NCBI RefSeq assembly: GCF_015356855.1
Contig: NZ_ARXR01000006.1
Coordinates: forward strand, 113,366 to 177,365
Origin: Alloalcanivorax venustensis ISO4
GTDB taxonomy: Bacteria > Pseudomonadota > Gammaproteobacteria > Pseudomonadales > Alcanivoracaceae
DNA length: 64,000 nt
Direction of reading: 5' to 3'
Position 1 is the first letter of the stretch, and each line of letters opens with the position of its first letter. Of this stretch, positions 37,561-47,200 are shown in pieces. The position numbers and the translations under genes are program-made. The notes beneath the pieces were generated by a model. It was not told where the DNA came from and did not search any database. It saw only the letters and a list, made by a program, of their open reading frames with translations.

Positions 37561-37589
37561 TTGTACCGCGCATATCCATGGCATATAAC
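37561..37589 (+). promoter_or_regulatory. Sigma-70 promoter of the HU-family gene
   Basis: TTGTAC (37561-37566) and TATAAC (37584-37589) are separated by 17 bp. The start site would lie about 37596, leaving a ~107-nt leader before the HU-family ATG, with AAAAGGGG as ribosome-binding site. Confidence 0.6.
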
Positions 37590-37702
37590 TGGATGCGCAC
37601 TGTATCAGTCGTGCCTCTGAGGCCGCAGTACAGGGGTGCCCTGACAGGGACACGCAGTTTCTTTATTCCAGGAAGTCACCAACAAAAGGGGTAAGCAATC
37701 CT

Positions 37703-38077
37703 ATGGCTGCAAAGAAAAAAGCGGCAAAGAAGGCCGCCACGGCAACCACCACGCGTCGGGTGAAGGCGATCGCCGATCCGATGACCAAATCCCAAATCAT
37801 CGCTCAAATCAGCGATTCCACCGGCCTCACCAAGAAAGACGTGAACAGCGTTTTCGATGAGCTGACCGATATCATGGAAGGTCATCTGAAGAAGCGCGGC
37901 GCCGGCCAGTTCACCCTTCCCGGTCTGTTCAAGGCAGTGACCCAGAAGAAGCCGGCCACCAAGGCTCGCAAGGGCATCAACCCGTTCACCGGCCAGGAAA
38001 CCACCTTCGCCGCCAAACCCGCTCGCACCGTGGTCAAAGTGCGGCCACTGAAAAAGCTCAAGGACATGGCTCAGTAA
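37703..38077 (+). CDS. HU-family DNA-binding protein with Lys/Ala-rich N-terminus
   Basis: The 124-residue protein has a basic N-terminal tail (AAKKKAAKKAATATTTRR) followed by an HU/IHF-like domain (MTKSQIIAQISDSTGLTKKDVNSVFDELTDIMEGHL). The DNA-binding beta arm is unusual (TKARKGINPFTGQETTFAAKPARTVVKVRP). It is longer than HU (about 90 residues) and resembles histone-like HU variants common in Pseudomonas and relatives. A good promoter lies upstream. Confidence 0.88.
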   Translation: MAAKKKAAKKAATATTTRRVKAIADPMTKSQIIAQISDSTGLTKKDVNSVFDELTDIMEGHLKKRGAGQFTLPGLFKAVTQKKPATKARKGINPFTGQETTFAAKPARTVVKVRPLKKLKDMAQ

Positions 38078-38253
38078 GTCCGCGTCCCGCCCTCCGGGCC
38101 GGCGCGGTCGCCGGTCCGGAGCGTCCCCGCCCCCCTGTTCACGCCCCTCCTCGCCCCCCGGGGCTTTAGACCCTATAATCCCCGCCCCTGGAAACCCGGC
38201 CGGTGACGCCGAGCCGCGCGCGCCGCGCAAGCAGACAACGTCAGAGGTGGTGA

Positions 38254-38547
38254 ATGGCAGAGCGCAAAGACAAAAAGAAGGTGGTCGGCGAGCCGATGAC
38301 CGACGAACAGATCAAGGTGTTCCTGGACTTCCCGCCGGAAGAAGGCGAGAACCCGGACTTCCACGTCCTGCTCAAGGCCTACCGCGCCCTGCGCGCGGAG
38401 GATTTCGAACGCTTCGTGGCGTTCTTCCAGGCGCAGAACCGCGATATCCGCGCCACCGACGACCGGGGGCGCACGCTGCTGGATATCGTCCGCGGCCACG
38501 GTAAAAGCGAACCCTTCGTCGCCATCCTGGAAAAAGCCGGCGGCTGA
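38254..38547 (+). CDS. PA4642-family protein of unknown function
   Basis: The 97-residue protein begins MAERKDKKKVVGEPMTDEQIKVFLDFPPEEGENPDFHVLLKAYRALR and has an ankyrin-like end (IRATDDRGRTLLDIVRGHGKSEPFVAILEKAG). I recognise it as the small conserved PA4642 family of Pseudomonas and relatives, which has no assigned role. It is likely cytoplasmic. Its ATG follows AGAGGTGGTGA. Confidence 0.8.
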   Translation: MAERKDKKKVVGEPMTDEQIKVFLDFPPEEGENPDFHVLLKAYRALRAEDFERFVAFFQAQNRDIRATDDRGRTLLDIVRGHGKSEPFVAILEKAGG

Positions 38548-38690
38548 CTGACCGTAGAGCCGCCCACCCCCGGCTGGTGAATTCTTGTTCGACCCGCTCT
38601 TCCCATGGCAAGGTTCGGCTTCCTTTTTGGTTTGCCCGAGCCACGCCGGCCCTGCCGGCGACGTCCAGATAAAAAAAGAAGAGCATCGTC

Positions 38691-39935
38691 ATGAAAGTGG
38701 AATTTCACCGAGGCCGCGCGGGATGGCGCTGGCCCCTGCTGATCGTATTGTGCCTGACCAGCCTGGGACTGCAGGCACAGAAAACCCCGGATATCGACCC
38801 GGCCCTGCTGATCGACGAGGAGGAGCAGGTCACCCAGGAAGAGCTGGAGATGGAGAACATCCCGGTCGATGAGCGCATCTTCATCGAGCCCTGGAACGAG
38901 GTCCCCTACAACCGCGCCTACTTCACCTACACCGACGCCGAAATCCGCGAAAAATGGGACTACCTGATGCGCGGCCTGCGCATGCCCTACCCGTCCGCGG
39001 ACTACCTGCGCCGGCAATTTGAAAAGTACCCCTTCCTGCGCGACGGCCTGGAGGATTTCGACGGCGACTTCCAGAGCCTGGAGGGCCGCTACGTCAACGT
39101 CTGGCGCCACTTCTTCGCCGGCAACTTCCAGACCGCCCGCCGCCTGGGCCTGGAACTGGGCCCCATCGGCGAGATCCCGGCGCTGTTCTCGCAGCTGCTT
39201 TACGCCATCTATCTGGCCGACCGGCAAAGCGTCAAATACATGATGCTGCAGGACATGGCCAACCGCACCGAGCGCTACTTCGACCTGATGGAGCCCGCCG
39301 AGGACGACCCGGAAATGGAGCCGGTGGTGGCCGTGGTGCGCCTCGGTTACGCCTACGCCATCGCCCGCATCGCCGAGGAATCGCCGGTGCCGATCATTGT
39401 CGCCCGCCGCTATATCAGCAAGATCAAGAACAACGCGGAACGGGTCCTGGAGATCATGCCCGACCACCCGCTCGGCCACGCCTTCCTGGCCGGCGTGGAC
39501 GCCGGCATCATGCGCCGGGTGGGCAAGTTCACCGGCCGCATGACCTACGGCGCGCGCACCACCACGGTCCAGGACTCCTTCGACGAGGCGCTGACGCTGG
39601 CCCCGGACATTCCCATCGTCCACTACGAGTACGCCAACGCGCTGATCTACATGAACCGCAAACGGGACCTCAACGAGGCGATCAGCCACCTGGAGACCGC
39701 CATGCAGCTCAAGCCGCAATTCTCCATGGACGCGCTGGATGTGATGTACTCTTACCAGCGGCTGCGCGAAGTGCGTCTGTACGCGCTCAACTTCCGCAGC
39801 TTCCGGCTGTTCGAGAAGGCCCGGCGCACCTTCAGCAAACACACCGACCGCAACCTGACCAGCGTGATCTCCGGGCCCCTGACCACCGACATGCTGGAAA
39901 ACCCGGACGACTACGTACTGCCCGAGCGGCAATAG
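38691..39935 (+). CDS. Secreted or periplasmic protein of unknown function
   Basis: The 414-residue protein has a signal peptide (WRWPLLIVLCLTSLGLQAQ, cleavage near LQAQ-K) and an acidic segment (DEEEQVTQEELEMENI). A helical body follows, with TPR-like stretches (DYLMRGLRMPYPSADYLRRQFEKYP; YEYANALIYMNRKRDLNEAISHLETAMQLKP). No family was recognised with confidence. It precedes a methyltransferase gene by 20 bp. A role in envelope assembly or export is possible but unproven. Confidence 0.75.
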   Translation: MKVEFHRGRAGWRWPLLIVLCLTSLGLQAQKTPDIDPALLIDEEEQVTQEELEMENIPVDERIFIEPWNEVPYNRAYFTYTDAEIREKWDYLMRGLRMPYPSADYLRRQFEKYPFLRDGLEDFDGDFQSLEGRYVNVWRHFFAGNFQTARRLGLELGPIGEIPALFSQLLYAIYLADRQSVKYMMLQDMANRTERYFDLMEPAEDDPEMEPVVAVVRLGYAYAIARIAEESPVPIIVARRYISKIKNNAERVLEIMPDHPLGHAFLAGVDAGIMRRVGKFTGRMTYGARTTTVQDSFDEALTLAPDIPIVHYEYANALIYMNRKRDLNEAISHLETAMQLKPQFSMDALDVMYSYQRLREVRLYALNFRSFRLFEKARRTFSKHTDRNLTSVISGPLTTDMLENPDDYVLPERQ

Positions 39936-39955
39936 CCGCCACAACAAGGAGCCCC

Positions 39956-40576
39956 ATGCGCTGGTACCAGGACCGTCTGTTCCCGAAACTGCTGGACTGG
40001 GCCACCCGTCCGCTTTATCGCGACCGCCAGCGCCTGCTGCAAGGCGCCCGCGGCCGCGTGCTGGAGCTGGGCATCGGCACCGGCGCCAATCTGGCCCTCT
40101 ACGGCGACGCCGTCAGCGAGATCCACGGCCTGGAGCCGGAGGCGGCGATGCTGGCGCTGGCCCGCCGCCACGCGCGGGAAGCCGGCGTCCGCCAACCGCT
40201 GCACCTGCTGCAGGGCGACGCCCGCCGGCTGCCCTACCCGGACGGTCACTTCGACACCGTGGTCGCCTGCCTAGTGTTCTGCACCATTCCAGAGCCCGAG
40301 CTGGCCGCCCGCGAAATGCACCGGGTGCTGGCCCCGGGCGGGCGTCTTCTGTTGCTGGAACACATCGCCAGCGGTCGCCCACGCACCTTCCGCTGGCAAC
40401 GGCGGGTGGACCCGCTCTGGCATCATCTGGCCTGCGGCTGTCATCTCACCCGCCCCACCCCGGATACCCTGCGCGACGCCGGCTTCGACCTCAGCGACAC
40501 GCGGGTTTTCCGGCACCGCAAACTGCCCGGGCTGATGGCCGAGCTGCTGCAAGGCAGCGCCCGGCGCGCCGACTGA
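39956..40576 (+). CDS. Class I SAM-dependent methyltransferase
   Basis: The 206-residue protein has the SAM-binding motif VLELGIGTGANLALYG, an acidic residue in IHGLEPEAAM and the post motifs GDARRLPYPDGHFDTVVACLVFCTIPEPELA and LAPGGRLLLLEHI. It belongs to the methyltransferase type 11/UbiE-like group. The substrate is unknown. It starts 20 bp after the preceding gene with an AAGGAG site and may be cotranscribed. Confidence 0.88.
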   Translation: MRWYQDRLFPKLLDWATRPLYRDRQRLLQGARGRVLELGIGTGANLALYGDAVSEIHGLEPEAAMLALARRHAREAGVRQPLHLLQGDARRLPYPDGHFDTVVACLVFCTIPEPELAAREMHRVLAPGGRLLLLEHIASGRPRTFRWQRRVDPLWHHLACGCHLTRPTPDTLRDAGFDLSDTRVFRHRKLPGLMAELLQGSARRAD

Positions 40577-40634
40577 CCGGCGCGGCAAAACGCCACCTGC
40601 CGTTCCCCGCCCACCGGGGGTACAATCCGCGCCC

Positions 40635-41819
40635 ATGAACTCAACCCTGCAACGCGTCTGGCGCCGCCGGCTGATCGGCCTGCGCAGCCTGCTGGTACTG
40701 TGCCTGGCGCTGGCCCTGCTGGTGCTGCAGCAAATCGCGCGCGCCCCCGCCAGCCTGGAGCCGCTGCTGTGGCTGGCCGCGCTGCTGCTACCCAACCTGA
40801 TCGCCCTGGCCAGCCTCAATACCCGCCGGCAGCAGCGCCTGCTGGCCCTGGAACTGACCCTGGACGTGGTGATCTTCGTCGGCCTGCTGCAGCAACTGGG
40901 CGGCGCCGGTAACCCGTTGTCGTTCTATCTGCTGGTGCCGCTGCTGCTCGGCGCGCTGACCCTGGGGCGCGGCGCCGCGCTCTGGCTGCTGGTGGTGACG
41001 CTGGGTGGATACCTGCTGGCCACCCTGTGGCACAGCGCCCCGCCGGCGCATTCCACCCTGCACGCCCTGACCCGGGAGCTGAGCCACACCCACGGTCTCG
41101 GCATGGGCGTGGTCTTTGTCGCCCTGGCGCTGTTGCTGACCGCCCTGGGCCAGGTGATCCAGAGCCTGGCCCGCCAGCAACAGCGTCAGCACGACCGGCT
41201 GCTGGAACTGGCCGGCCGCCGTGAACGGCTCTACCAGGTGGCGGCGACCCTGGCCCATCAGGCCCACGAACTGAACACGCCGCTCAGCAGCCTGGTGATG
41301 CTGGCCGACAACGCCGCCCGGGAACCGGGGCTTCCGCAAAGCACCCGCGACGATCTGGCGCAAATCGAGGCCCTGGCCCGGCGCGTCGCCGCCCGGCTGC
41401 GCAACGTGGACGCGGACAGCCTGCCGGAGCGGCCCGCCTACCGGACGCTGATGGAACGGGTGCGGGATCATCTGCGCCACCTGCACCCGACGCTGGCCCT
41501 GTCGGTGAGCGGCCCCGAAGGGCAGTGTTTCAATGACGGCGCGGCCTGGTTCCGGGTGCTGGCCAATCTCGGTTACAACGCCATCGACGCCGGCGCGGAA
41601 CGCCTCGACGTGCGCCTGGCGGCGCTGCCCGGCGGCGGCTGGCTGCTGCAGGTGAGCGACGACGGCCCCGACCACCCGGAACGCCGCGCGGAAGAGGGCC
41701 TGGGCGTGGGCCTGGCGCTGGTGGAAAGCACCCTGGCGGCACTGGGCGCGACTCTGACCCTGCGTTTCGAGCGCCAGTGGAGCCAGGCGCGCATCGAATG
41801 GAGCGAGCATGACGCCTGA
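40635..41819 (+). CDS. RegB/PrrB/RoxS-like redox sensor histidine kinase
   Basis: The 394-residue membrane kinase has about six N-terminal membrane segments. GGAGNPL (residues 89-95) matches the GGxxNPF quinone-site motif of RegB. The H-box AHQAHELNTPLSSLVMLA carries His211, and the ATPase N-box (NLGYNAIDAG) and G-boxes (DDGPD, GLGVGLAL) follow. The redox-active cysteine just after the H-box of classical RegB was not seen. It overlaps its response regulator by 11 bp. A senC gene, often beside regB, is absent. Confidence 0.88.
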   Translation: MNSTLQRVWRRRLIGLRSLLVLCLALALLVLQQIARAPASLEPLLWLAALLLPNLIALASLNTRRQQRLLALELTLDVVIFVGLLQQLGGAGNPLSFYLLVPLLLGALTLGRGAALWLLVVTLGGYLLATLWHSAPPAHSTLHALTRELSHTHGLGMGVVFVALALLLTALGQVIQSLARQQQRQHDRLLELAGRRERLYQVAATLAHQAHELNTPLSSLVMLADNAAREPGLPQSTRDDLAQIEALARRVAARLRNVDADSLPERPAYRTLMERVRDHLRHLHPTLALSVSGPEGQCFNDGAAWFRVLANLGYNAIDAGAERLDVRLAALPGGGWLLQVSDDGPDHPERRAEEGLGVGLALVESTLAALGATLTLRFERQWSQARIEWSEHDA

Positions 41820-42360
41820 ATCCCTGCTGCTGCTTGAAGACGACGCCCTGCTCGCCGAGCAGGCCCGGCGCGCGTTCGCCCGCCACGGCATCGAGGTGCA
41901 CCATGCCGCCGATCTGCAACAGGCGCACGCGCTGCTGGCCACGCTCGCCACCCTGGACGCGGCGGTGCTCGACCAGAATCTCGGCAACGACAACGGCCTG
42001 GATCTGATCCAGCCGCTGCTGGCGCGTTTCCCGAACTGCCGGGTGCTGGTGCTGACCGGCTACGGCAGCATCCCGGCGGCGGTGGCCGCGACCCGGCGCG
42101 GCGCCCACAATTACCTCACCAAACCGGCCAGCGCCGGGGAAATCCTCGACGCCCTGGGCCGCGACCCCGCCGACATCGGCGATCTCCCCGAAGCGCCGCC
42201 GTCCCTGCAGCGTCTCGAGTGGGAGCACATCCAACGGGTTCTTGACGCCCACGACGGCAATATATCCAGAGCGGCGGAGGCCCTCGGCATCCACCGCCGC
42301 ACCCTGCAGCGCCGGTTGAAAAAGCGCCCCAGCCCGAGCCACTTCCAGCGCGATCGTTAA
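41809..42360 (+). CDS. RegA/PrrA/ActR-like response regulator
   Basis: The 183-residue regulator has a receiver domain with acidic residues E10-D12, phospho-acceptor D55 (AAVLDQNLG), T83 and K105 (YLTKP). A C-terminal Fis-type helix-turn-helix (IQRVLDAHDGNISRAAEALGIHRRTLQRRLKKR) follows, the hallmark of RegA. It is translated with the kinase. RegBA systems control respiration, and sometimes nitrogen and carbon metabolism, according to redox state. Confidence 0.9.
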   Translation: MTPESLLLLEDDALLAEQARRAFARHGIEVHHAADLQQAHALLATLATLDAAVLDQNLGNDNGLDLIQPLLARFPNCRVLVLTGYGSIPAAVAATRRGAHNYLTKPASAGEILDALGRDPADIGDLPEAPPSLQRLEWEHIQRVLDAHDGNISRAAEALGIHRRTLQRRLKKRPSPSHFQRDR

Positions 42361-42444
42361 CACCGTTATTACGCGAAACACTTCCCCCGGTGCACCAGGT
42401 TGACCACAATGCGGTGTCTTATTCCAGGAATCACAAGGGCGCCG

Positions 42445-44214
42445 ATGAGCAGCCGTTACAGCCTCGCAACCCTGGCGGTCCTGGCCATCCTCACGGCCTC
42501 GGCGATGCCTGGCCGGGTCAGCGCCGACCCGGTCCCGGAACTGACCCTGAAGACCGCCGGCGACCGGGAGTGGCCGGAAGGCGTCGAGGCCAACCTCCGT
42601 ACCCTGATCGACCTGAGCCGTTACCCCTGCCGTCCCGGCCCCGGCCAGAAAGCCCTGATCCAGCGCCAGGTACGCGACAACAGCCGCGCCGCCTTGCAGG
42701 CGCTGGGCTTCTACCAGCCGGTGTTAACGCCGCAATGGCGCGACGCCGATGATGAGCGCTGCTTCGCCCTCACCCTCACCGTGGATCCCGGCGAGCCCAC
42801 CCGCATCAGCGCCCTGGACATCACCCTCAACGGCGACGCCGCCGACGACCCGGCTTTCCAGCGCACCATCGACAACGCCGGCCTGGAGCAGGGGCAACGG
42901 CTGCGCCACGACCGCTACAGCCGCCTCAAGCAGTCGCTCCAGCAGTTACTGATCAACCGGGGTTACGCCGAGGGCGCCCTCACCCGCCACCGTCTGGAGG
43001 TGGACCGGGACCGCCGTGAAGCGCGGGTGGTGCTGCACGTGGACAGTGGCCCGCGCTACCGCTTCGGCGAGATCACCCTGACCGGCGACGACCAGATCAA
43101 CGAACGGCTGCGCCGCGCCTATCTGCAATTCGACAGCGGTGAGCCGTTCAGCAACGACAAACTGCTCGCCACCCAGCAGGCCTACCTGGGCGCCGGCTAT
43201 TTCAGCGCGGTGCGCCTGGACCGCGGCGAACCGGACGCGGACAGCCAGACCATCGATGTGAGCATCCACTTCAACCCGCGTAACGAATGGGCGCTGCTGG
43301 CCGGCGTCGGCGTCAGCACCGACACCGGCCCGCGCCTGCGGCTGGGGGTGGAGAACCGCCGCGTCAACGCCGCCGGCCACACCGCCCGGGTGGAAACCGA
43401 GCTCTCCAGCGTGCGTCAGGGCGTGGGCGCCGGCTACACCATCCCGCTGCGCGACCCGATCAACGAAAAAATCGAGCTGCGCACCCGCTATGTGAATGAA
43501 GAGACCGACACCAGCGACAGCGAGATTTTCAGTACCAGCGCCGACTACATCATCAAACTCGACTCCGACTGGGTGGCCACCACCTCGCTGGAGTACCTGC
43601 GCGAGACCTACACCGTGGCCGACCAGCTCGACCAGGTGGGGCTGGTGATCCCCGGCTTCCAGCTCAGCCGGGTGGAATACGACGACCCGATCTATCCGCG
43701 CTTCGGCTGGCGGCTGGGCGGCAAGGTCAGCGGCGCCCACAAGGCGCTGGCCTCGTCGGCGTCGTTCACCCAGTTCGACGGCTGGAGCAAGCTGATCTTT
43801 CCGCTGTTCGGCGGCCGGGTCATTACCCGCGGCGAAGTGGGCTACACCGAAGTCTCCGACGTCACCGAACTGCCCGCCTCGATCCGCTTCTTCGCCGGCG
43901 GTGACGCCAGCGTGCGCGGCTTCGCCTACGAATCCCTGGGCCCCTTGGACAACGACGGCGAAGTGATCGGCGGCCGCCACCTGCTGGTCGGCAGCCTGGA
44001 GTACGACCACCCGATCAGCGAACAGTGGAGCCTGGCGGTGTTCACCGACGCCGGCAACGCCTTCAACAATTTCGACGATTATGAAATCCGCCACAGCGCC
44101 GGCTTCGGGGTGCGCTGGCGCTCGCCGCTGGGCCCGATCCGCGTGGACTTCGCGCGCGGCATCGAAGAGGGGCGGGAGTGGCGGCTGCACCTGAGCATGG
44201 GGCCGGACCTGTGA
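42445..44214 (+). CDS. tamA: Translocation and assembly module subunit TamA
   Basis: The 589-residue outer-membrane protein has a signal peptide (YSLATLAVLAILTASAMPGRVSA), three POTRA-like domains and an Omp85 barrel (YTIPLRDPINEKIELRTRY; SIRFFAGGDASVRGFAYESLG with the family VRGF motif; RVDFARGIE near the end). I chose the ATG at 42445 because it gives a proper signal peptide; an upstream ATG at 42400 would add an odd N-terminus. It is followed by tamB with a GTGA overlap. Confidence 0.92.
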   Translation: MSSRYSLATLAVLAILTASAMPGRVSADPVPELTLKTAGDREWPEGVEANLRTLIDLSRYPCRPGPGQKALIQRQVRDNSRAALQALGFYQPVLTPQWRDADDERCFALTLTVDPGEPTRISALDITLNGDAADDPAFQRTIDNAGLEQGQRLRHDRYSRLKQSLQQLLINRGYAEGALTRHRLEVDRDRREARVVLHVDSGPRYRFGEITLTGDDQINERLRRAYLQFDSGEPFSNDKLLATQQAYLGAGYFSAVRLDRGEPDADSQTIDVSIHFNPRNEWALLAGVGVSTDTGPRLRLGVENRRVNAAGHTARVETELSSVRQGVGAGYTIPLRDPINEKIELRTRYVNEETDTSDSEIFSTSADYIIKLDSDWVATTSLEYLRETYTVADQLDQVGLVIPGFQLSRVEYDDPIYPRFGWRLGGKVSGAHKALASSASFTQFDGWSKLIFPLFGGRVITRGEVGYTEVSDVTELPASIRFFAGGDASVRGFAYESLGPLDNDGEVIGGRHLLVGSLEYDHPISEQWSLAVFTDAGNAFNNFDDYEIRHSAGFGVRWRSPLGPIRVDFARGIEEGREWRLHLSMGPDL

Positions 44215-47200
44215 AGCGCGCCCTGCTGATCGGCCTGCTGCTGATCCCGTTGCTGCTGATCGGCGCCCTGCTGGCGCTGCTCGGTACCCGCGCCGGCAAC
44301 CTCTGGTTGCTGGACCGGGCCGGCCCCTATCTGCCCGGCGAACTGAGCGTCGAGGAGTGGCGCGGCAACCTGCTCTCCGGCGTCGACGTGGGCGCGCTCA
44401 ACTACCGTCAGGGCGACGCCGAGCAAACCCTGGCCGTGGCGTTGAGCGACCTGCACCTGGAACTGGCCCCCGGCGAGCTGCTCGGCGGCTGGCTGGTGAT
44501 CCAGGCTCTGCGTGCCGAGCAGGTGACCCTGACGTTGCCGGCGGGGGAGCCGGAGGAACCGGACGCGCCGCCCTTCGAGCTGCCGGACAGCCTGACACTG
44601 CCCCTGGGCGTGCGCATCGAAACCCTGTCGGTGGGCCGCTTCACCCTGGCCGGCGAAGCACCGCTGCACATCGACCGTATCGAGGCCCGCGAGCTGGCCG
44701 CCTGGCGCAAGCTCAACCTGCCCCGCGTCGCCCTGAGCGTGGCCGACACCCGCCTGCACGCCAACCTCAGCGGCCCGTTAAGCGCCCCCTATGATCTGCG
44801 CGGCGAGCTGGACTGGCGGCGCCCGGCGGCGCCGGACGCGGTGCCGCAAACCGCCGGTCGGCTGCGGGTCGAGGGCACACCGGAAAACCTCAGGGTGGAA
44901 CACGCACTCTCGGCGCCGGCGCAACTGATCACCGAGGGCGAGCTGGGCTACCGGGACGGTCAGGTGCACCTGGACCTGCGCCATCACTGGCCGGCGCAAC
45001 CCCTGCCGGTGGAGACCCCGGTGCCGGCGCGCCTGGGCGAAGGCGAGCTCACCACCAAGGGCACCCTGGACCGCGTCCGTCTGCAGGGGCAAACCACCCT
45101 CACCGCCGACGACCGGCCGCTGGCCGTGACCCTGCGCGGCGACGCCGGCCTCGACGGCCTGACCCTGGAGACCCTGAGCCTGAAGAACGACGGCCAGAGC
45201 CTGACACTGAGCGGCCGCCTGGATTACCAGGACGGCCTGGCCTGGGACCTGGACGCCCAAGGGCAACACCTGAACCCGGCGACCCTGGCGCCGGCCTGGC
45301 CCGGCGATCTGACCCTGAAGGCGCGCACCCGGGGCCATTGGCGTGGCGCCGACCACTGGGCCCTGAACGCCGACCCGCTGTCGCTCACCGGCACCCTGCA
45401 GGGCGACCCGGTGGCCCTGAACGGCCAGGCCCGCCAGGACACCGGCGGCGATCTGACGGTCACCCTGGACGGCCGCTGGGGCGCGGACCGCCTCAGCGCC
45501 CGCGGACAAGTGGGCGACAGCCTGAACCTGGACGGCACCCTCAACATCGAACGGCTGACACGCTGGTACGGCCCGGCGCGGGGCCGACTGCGGGCGGACT
45601 GGCGCCTGCGCGGCCCGCTCGACGCGCCCCGGCTGAGCGGCACCGCCAAAGGTGACGCCCTGGGCTACCAGGACTGGCGGCTGGACACCTTGAGCGCCCG
45701 CTTCCAGGACCTCAACGCCGGCGACACGCCCATGAGCCTGGCGCTGGAGGGGCGGGCGCTGAGCCAGAACGGCGAGACCCGGGTGGCGCGCCTGGACGCT
45801 GATGTGGAAGGCCGGCGCGGCGACCACCGCCTGAACGTGGCGGTGGAGAACGACGGCGCCGCCACCGCGCTCACCGCCCAGGCCGGCCTCAACGGCGACC
45901 TGGTCTGGTCCGGGCGCCTGCTCGACTGGCGACTGCAGGAGCGACAACTGGGCGTCTGGACCCTGGCGGAGCCGGTGCCCTTTACCCTGGGCGCCGACCG
46001 CCAATCCCTGGACAACCTCTGCCTGCAGAGCCGCGACGACCCGGGCCGCTTATGCCTGGCGGGCGACCACGCCGCCAACGGCGCTATCGACGCCAACCTG
46101 GAAGTGCGCGACCTGCCCCTGGCGCTGGCCAACCCCTGGCTCGGCGACGGCGTCAAACTGGACGGCCGCCTGCGTGCCGACGCCACCTTCGGCGGCCGCG
46201 TCGACCGGCCCCGGGGCCAATGGTCGCTGAGCCTGGAAGACGCCTCCACCCGCTTCGTCGGCGCCGAGCCGCCGCTGACCCTGGTGTTCCAGCAAGCGGC
46301 GCTCACCGGCAACCTGGACAACGACCGTCTCGATCAGCAACTGGATCTGGTGGTGGCCGATCAGGGCGAAGTGCACGCCCGGGTGGAAAGCGGTCTGAGC
46401 CTGGACGCGCCGATGAGCGGTCGACTGCGCCTGGACATCCCGCGCCTGGACGACCTGGCGCCGTTGCTGCCCCGGGTCGGTGAGCTGCAAGGCCGGGTGC
46501 AGGGCGATCTGAACCTGGGCGGCACCCCCGCCGGCCCCAGGCTGGACGGGGAGATCGCGCTGCTCGACGGCCGCGCCACGGTGCCCGACCTGGGCATCAG
46601 CGCGGAAAGCGTTCGCCTGGCGGTGACCGGCGACGCCTCCGGCACCCTCAATCTGGACGGCAGCGCCCGGCTGGGCGACGGCACCCTGGAACTGGGCGGC
46701 ACCTGGACCCCCACCCGCTCACCGCTGGCGATGGACCTGTGGGCGCGCGGCGAGCGCCTGCGGGTCGCCGACCGCGCCGACGCCAAGGTCTACGTTTCGC
46801 CGGATCTCGCCCTCAAAGGCGACGGTGACGGCCTGAATCTGAGCGGCACCCTGAACGTGCCGGAGGCCGACCTGAAACCCCGCGAACTGCCCGAGAGCGC
46901 GGTCACCGTCAGCGAGGACCAGGTGCTGGTGGACGCCCGCGCCGAGGAGACCACGCCGCTGCCGTTCGCCATGGGCGTCACCGTCACCCTGGGCGACCAG
47001 GTGCGTTTCGAAGGGTTCGGGCTGCGCGCCACCCTCACCGGCGAGCTGCGCGTCAGCCAGCAACCCGGCCAGCCGGCGCAGCTCAACGGCGAGCTGATCA
47101 TCACCGAAGGGCGCTACCGCGCCTACGGCCAGAACCTGCTGATCGAAAACGGCCGCCTGCTGTTCCAGGGCCAGCCCGACAACCCGGGGCTGGATATTCG

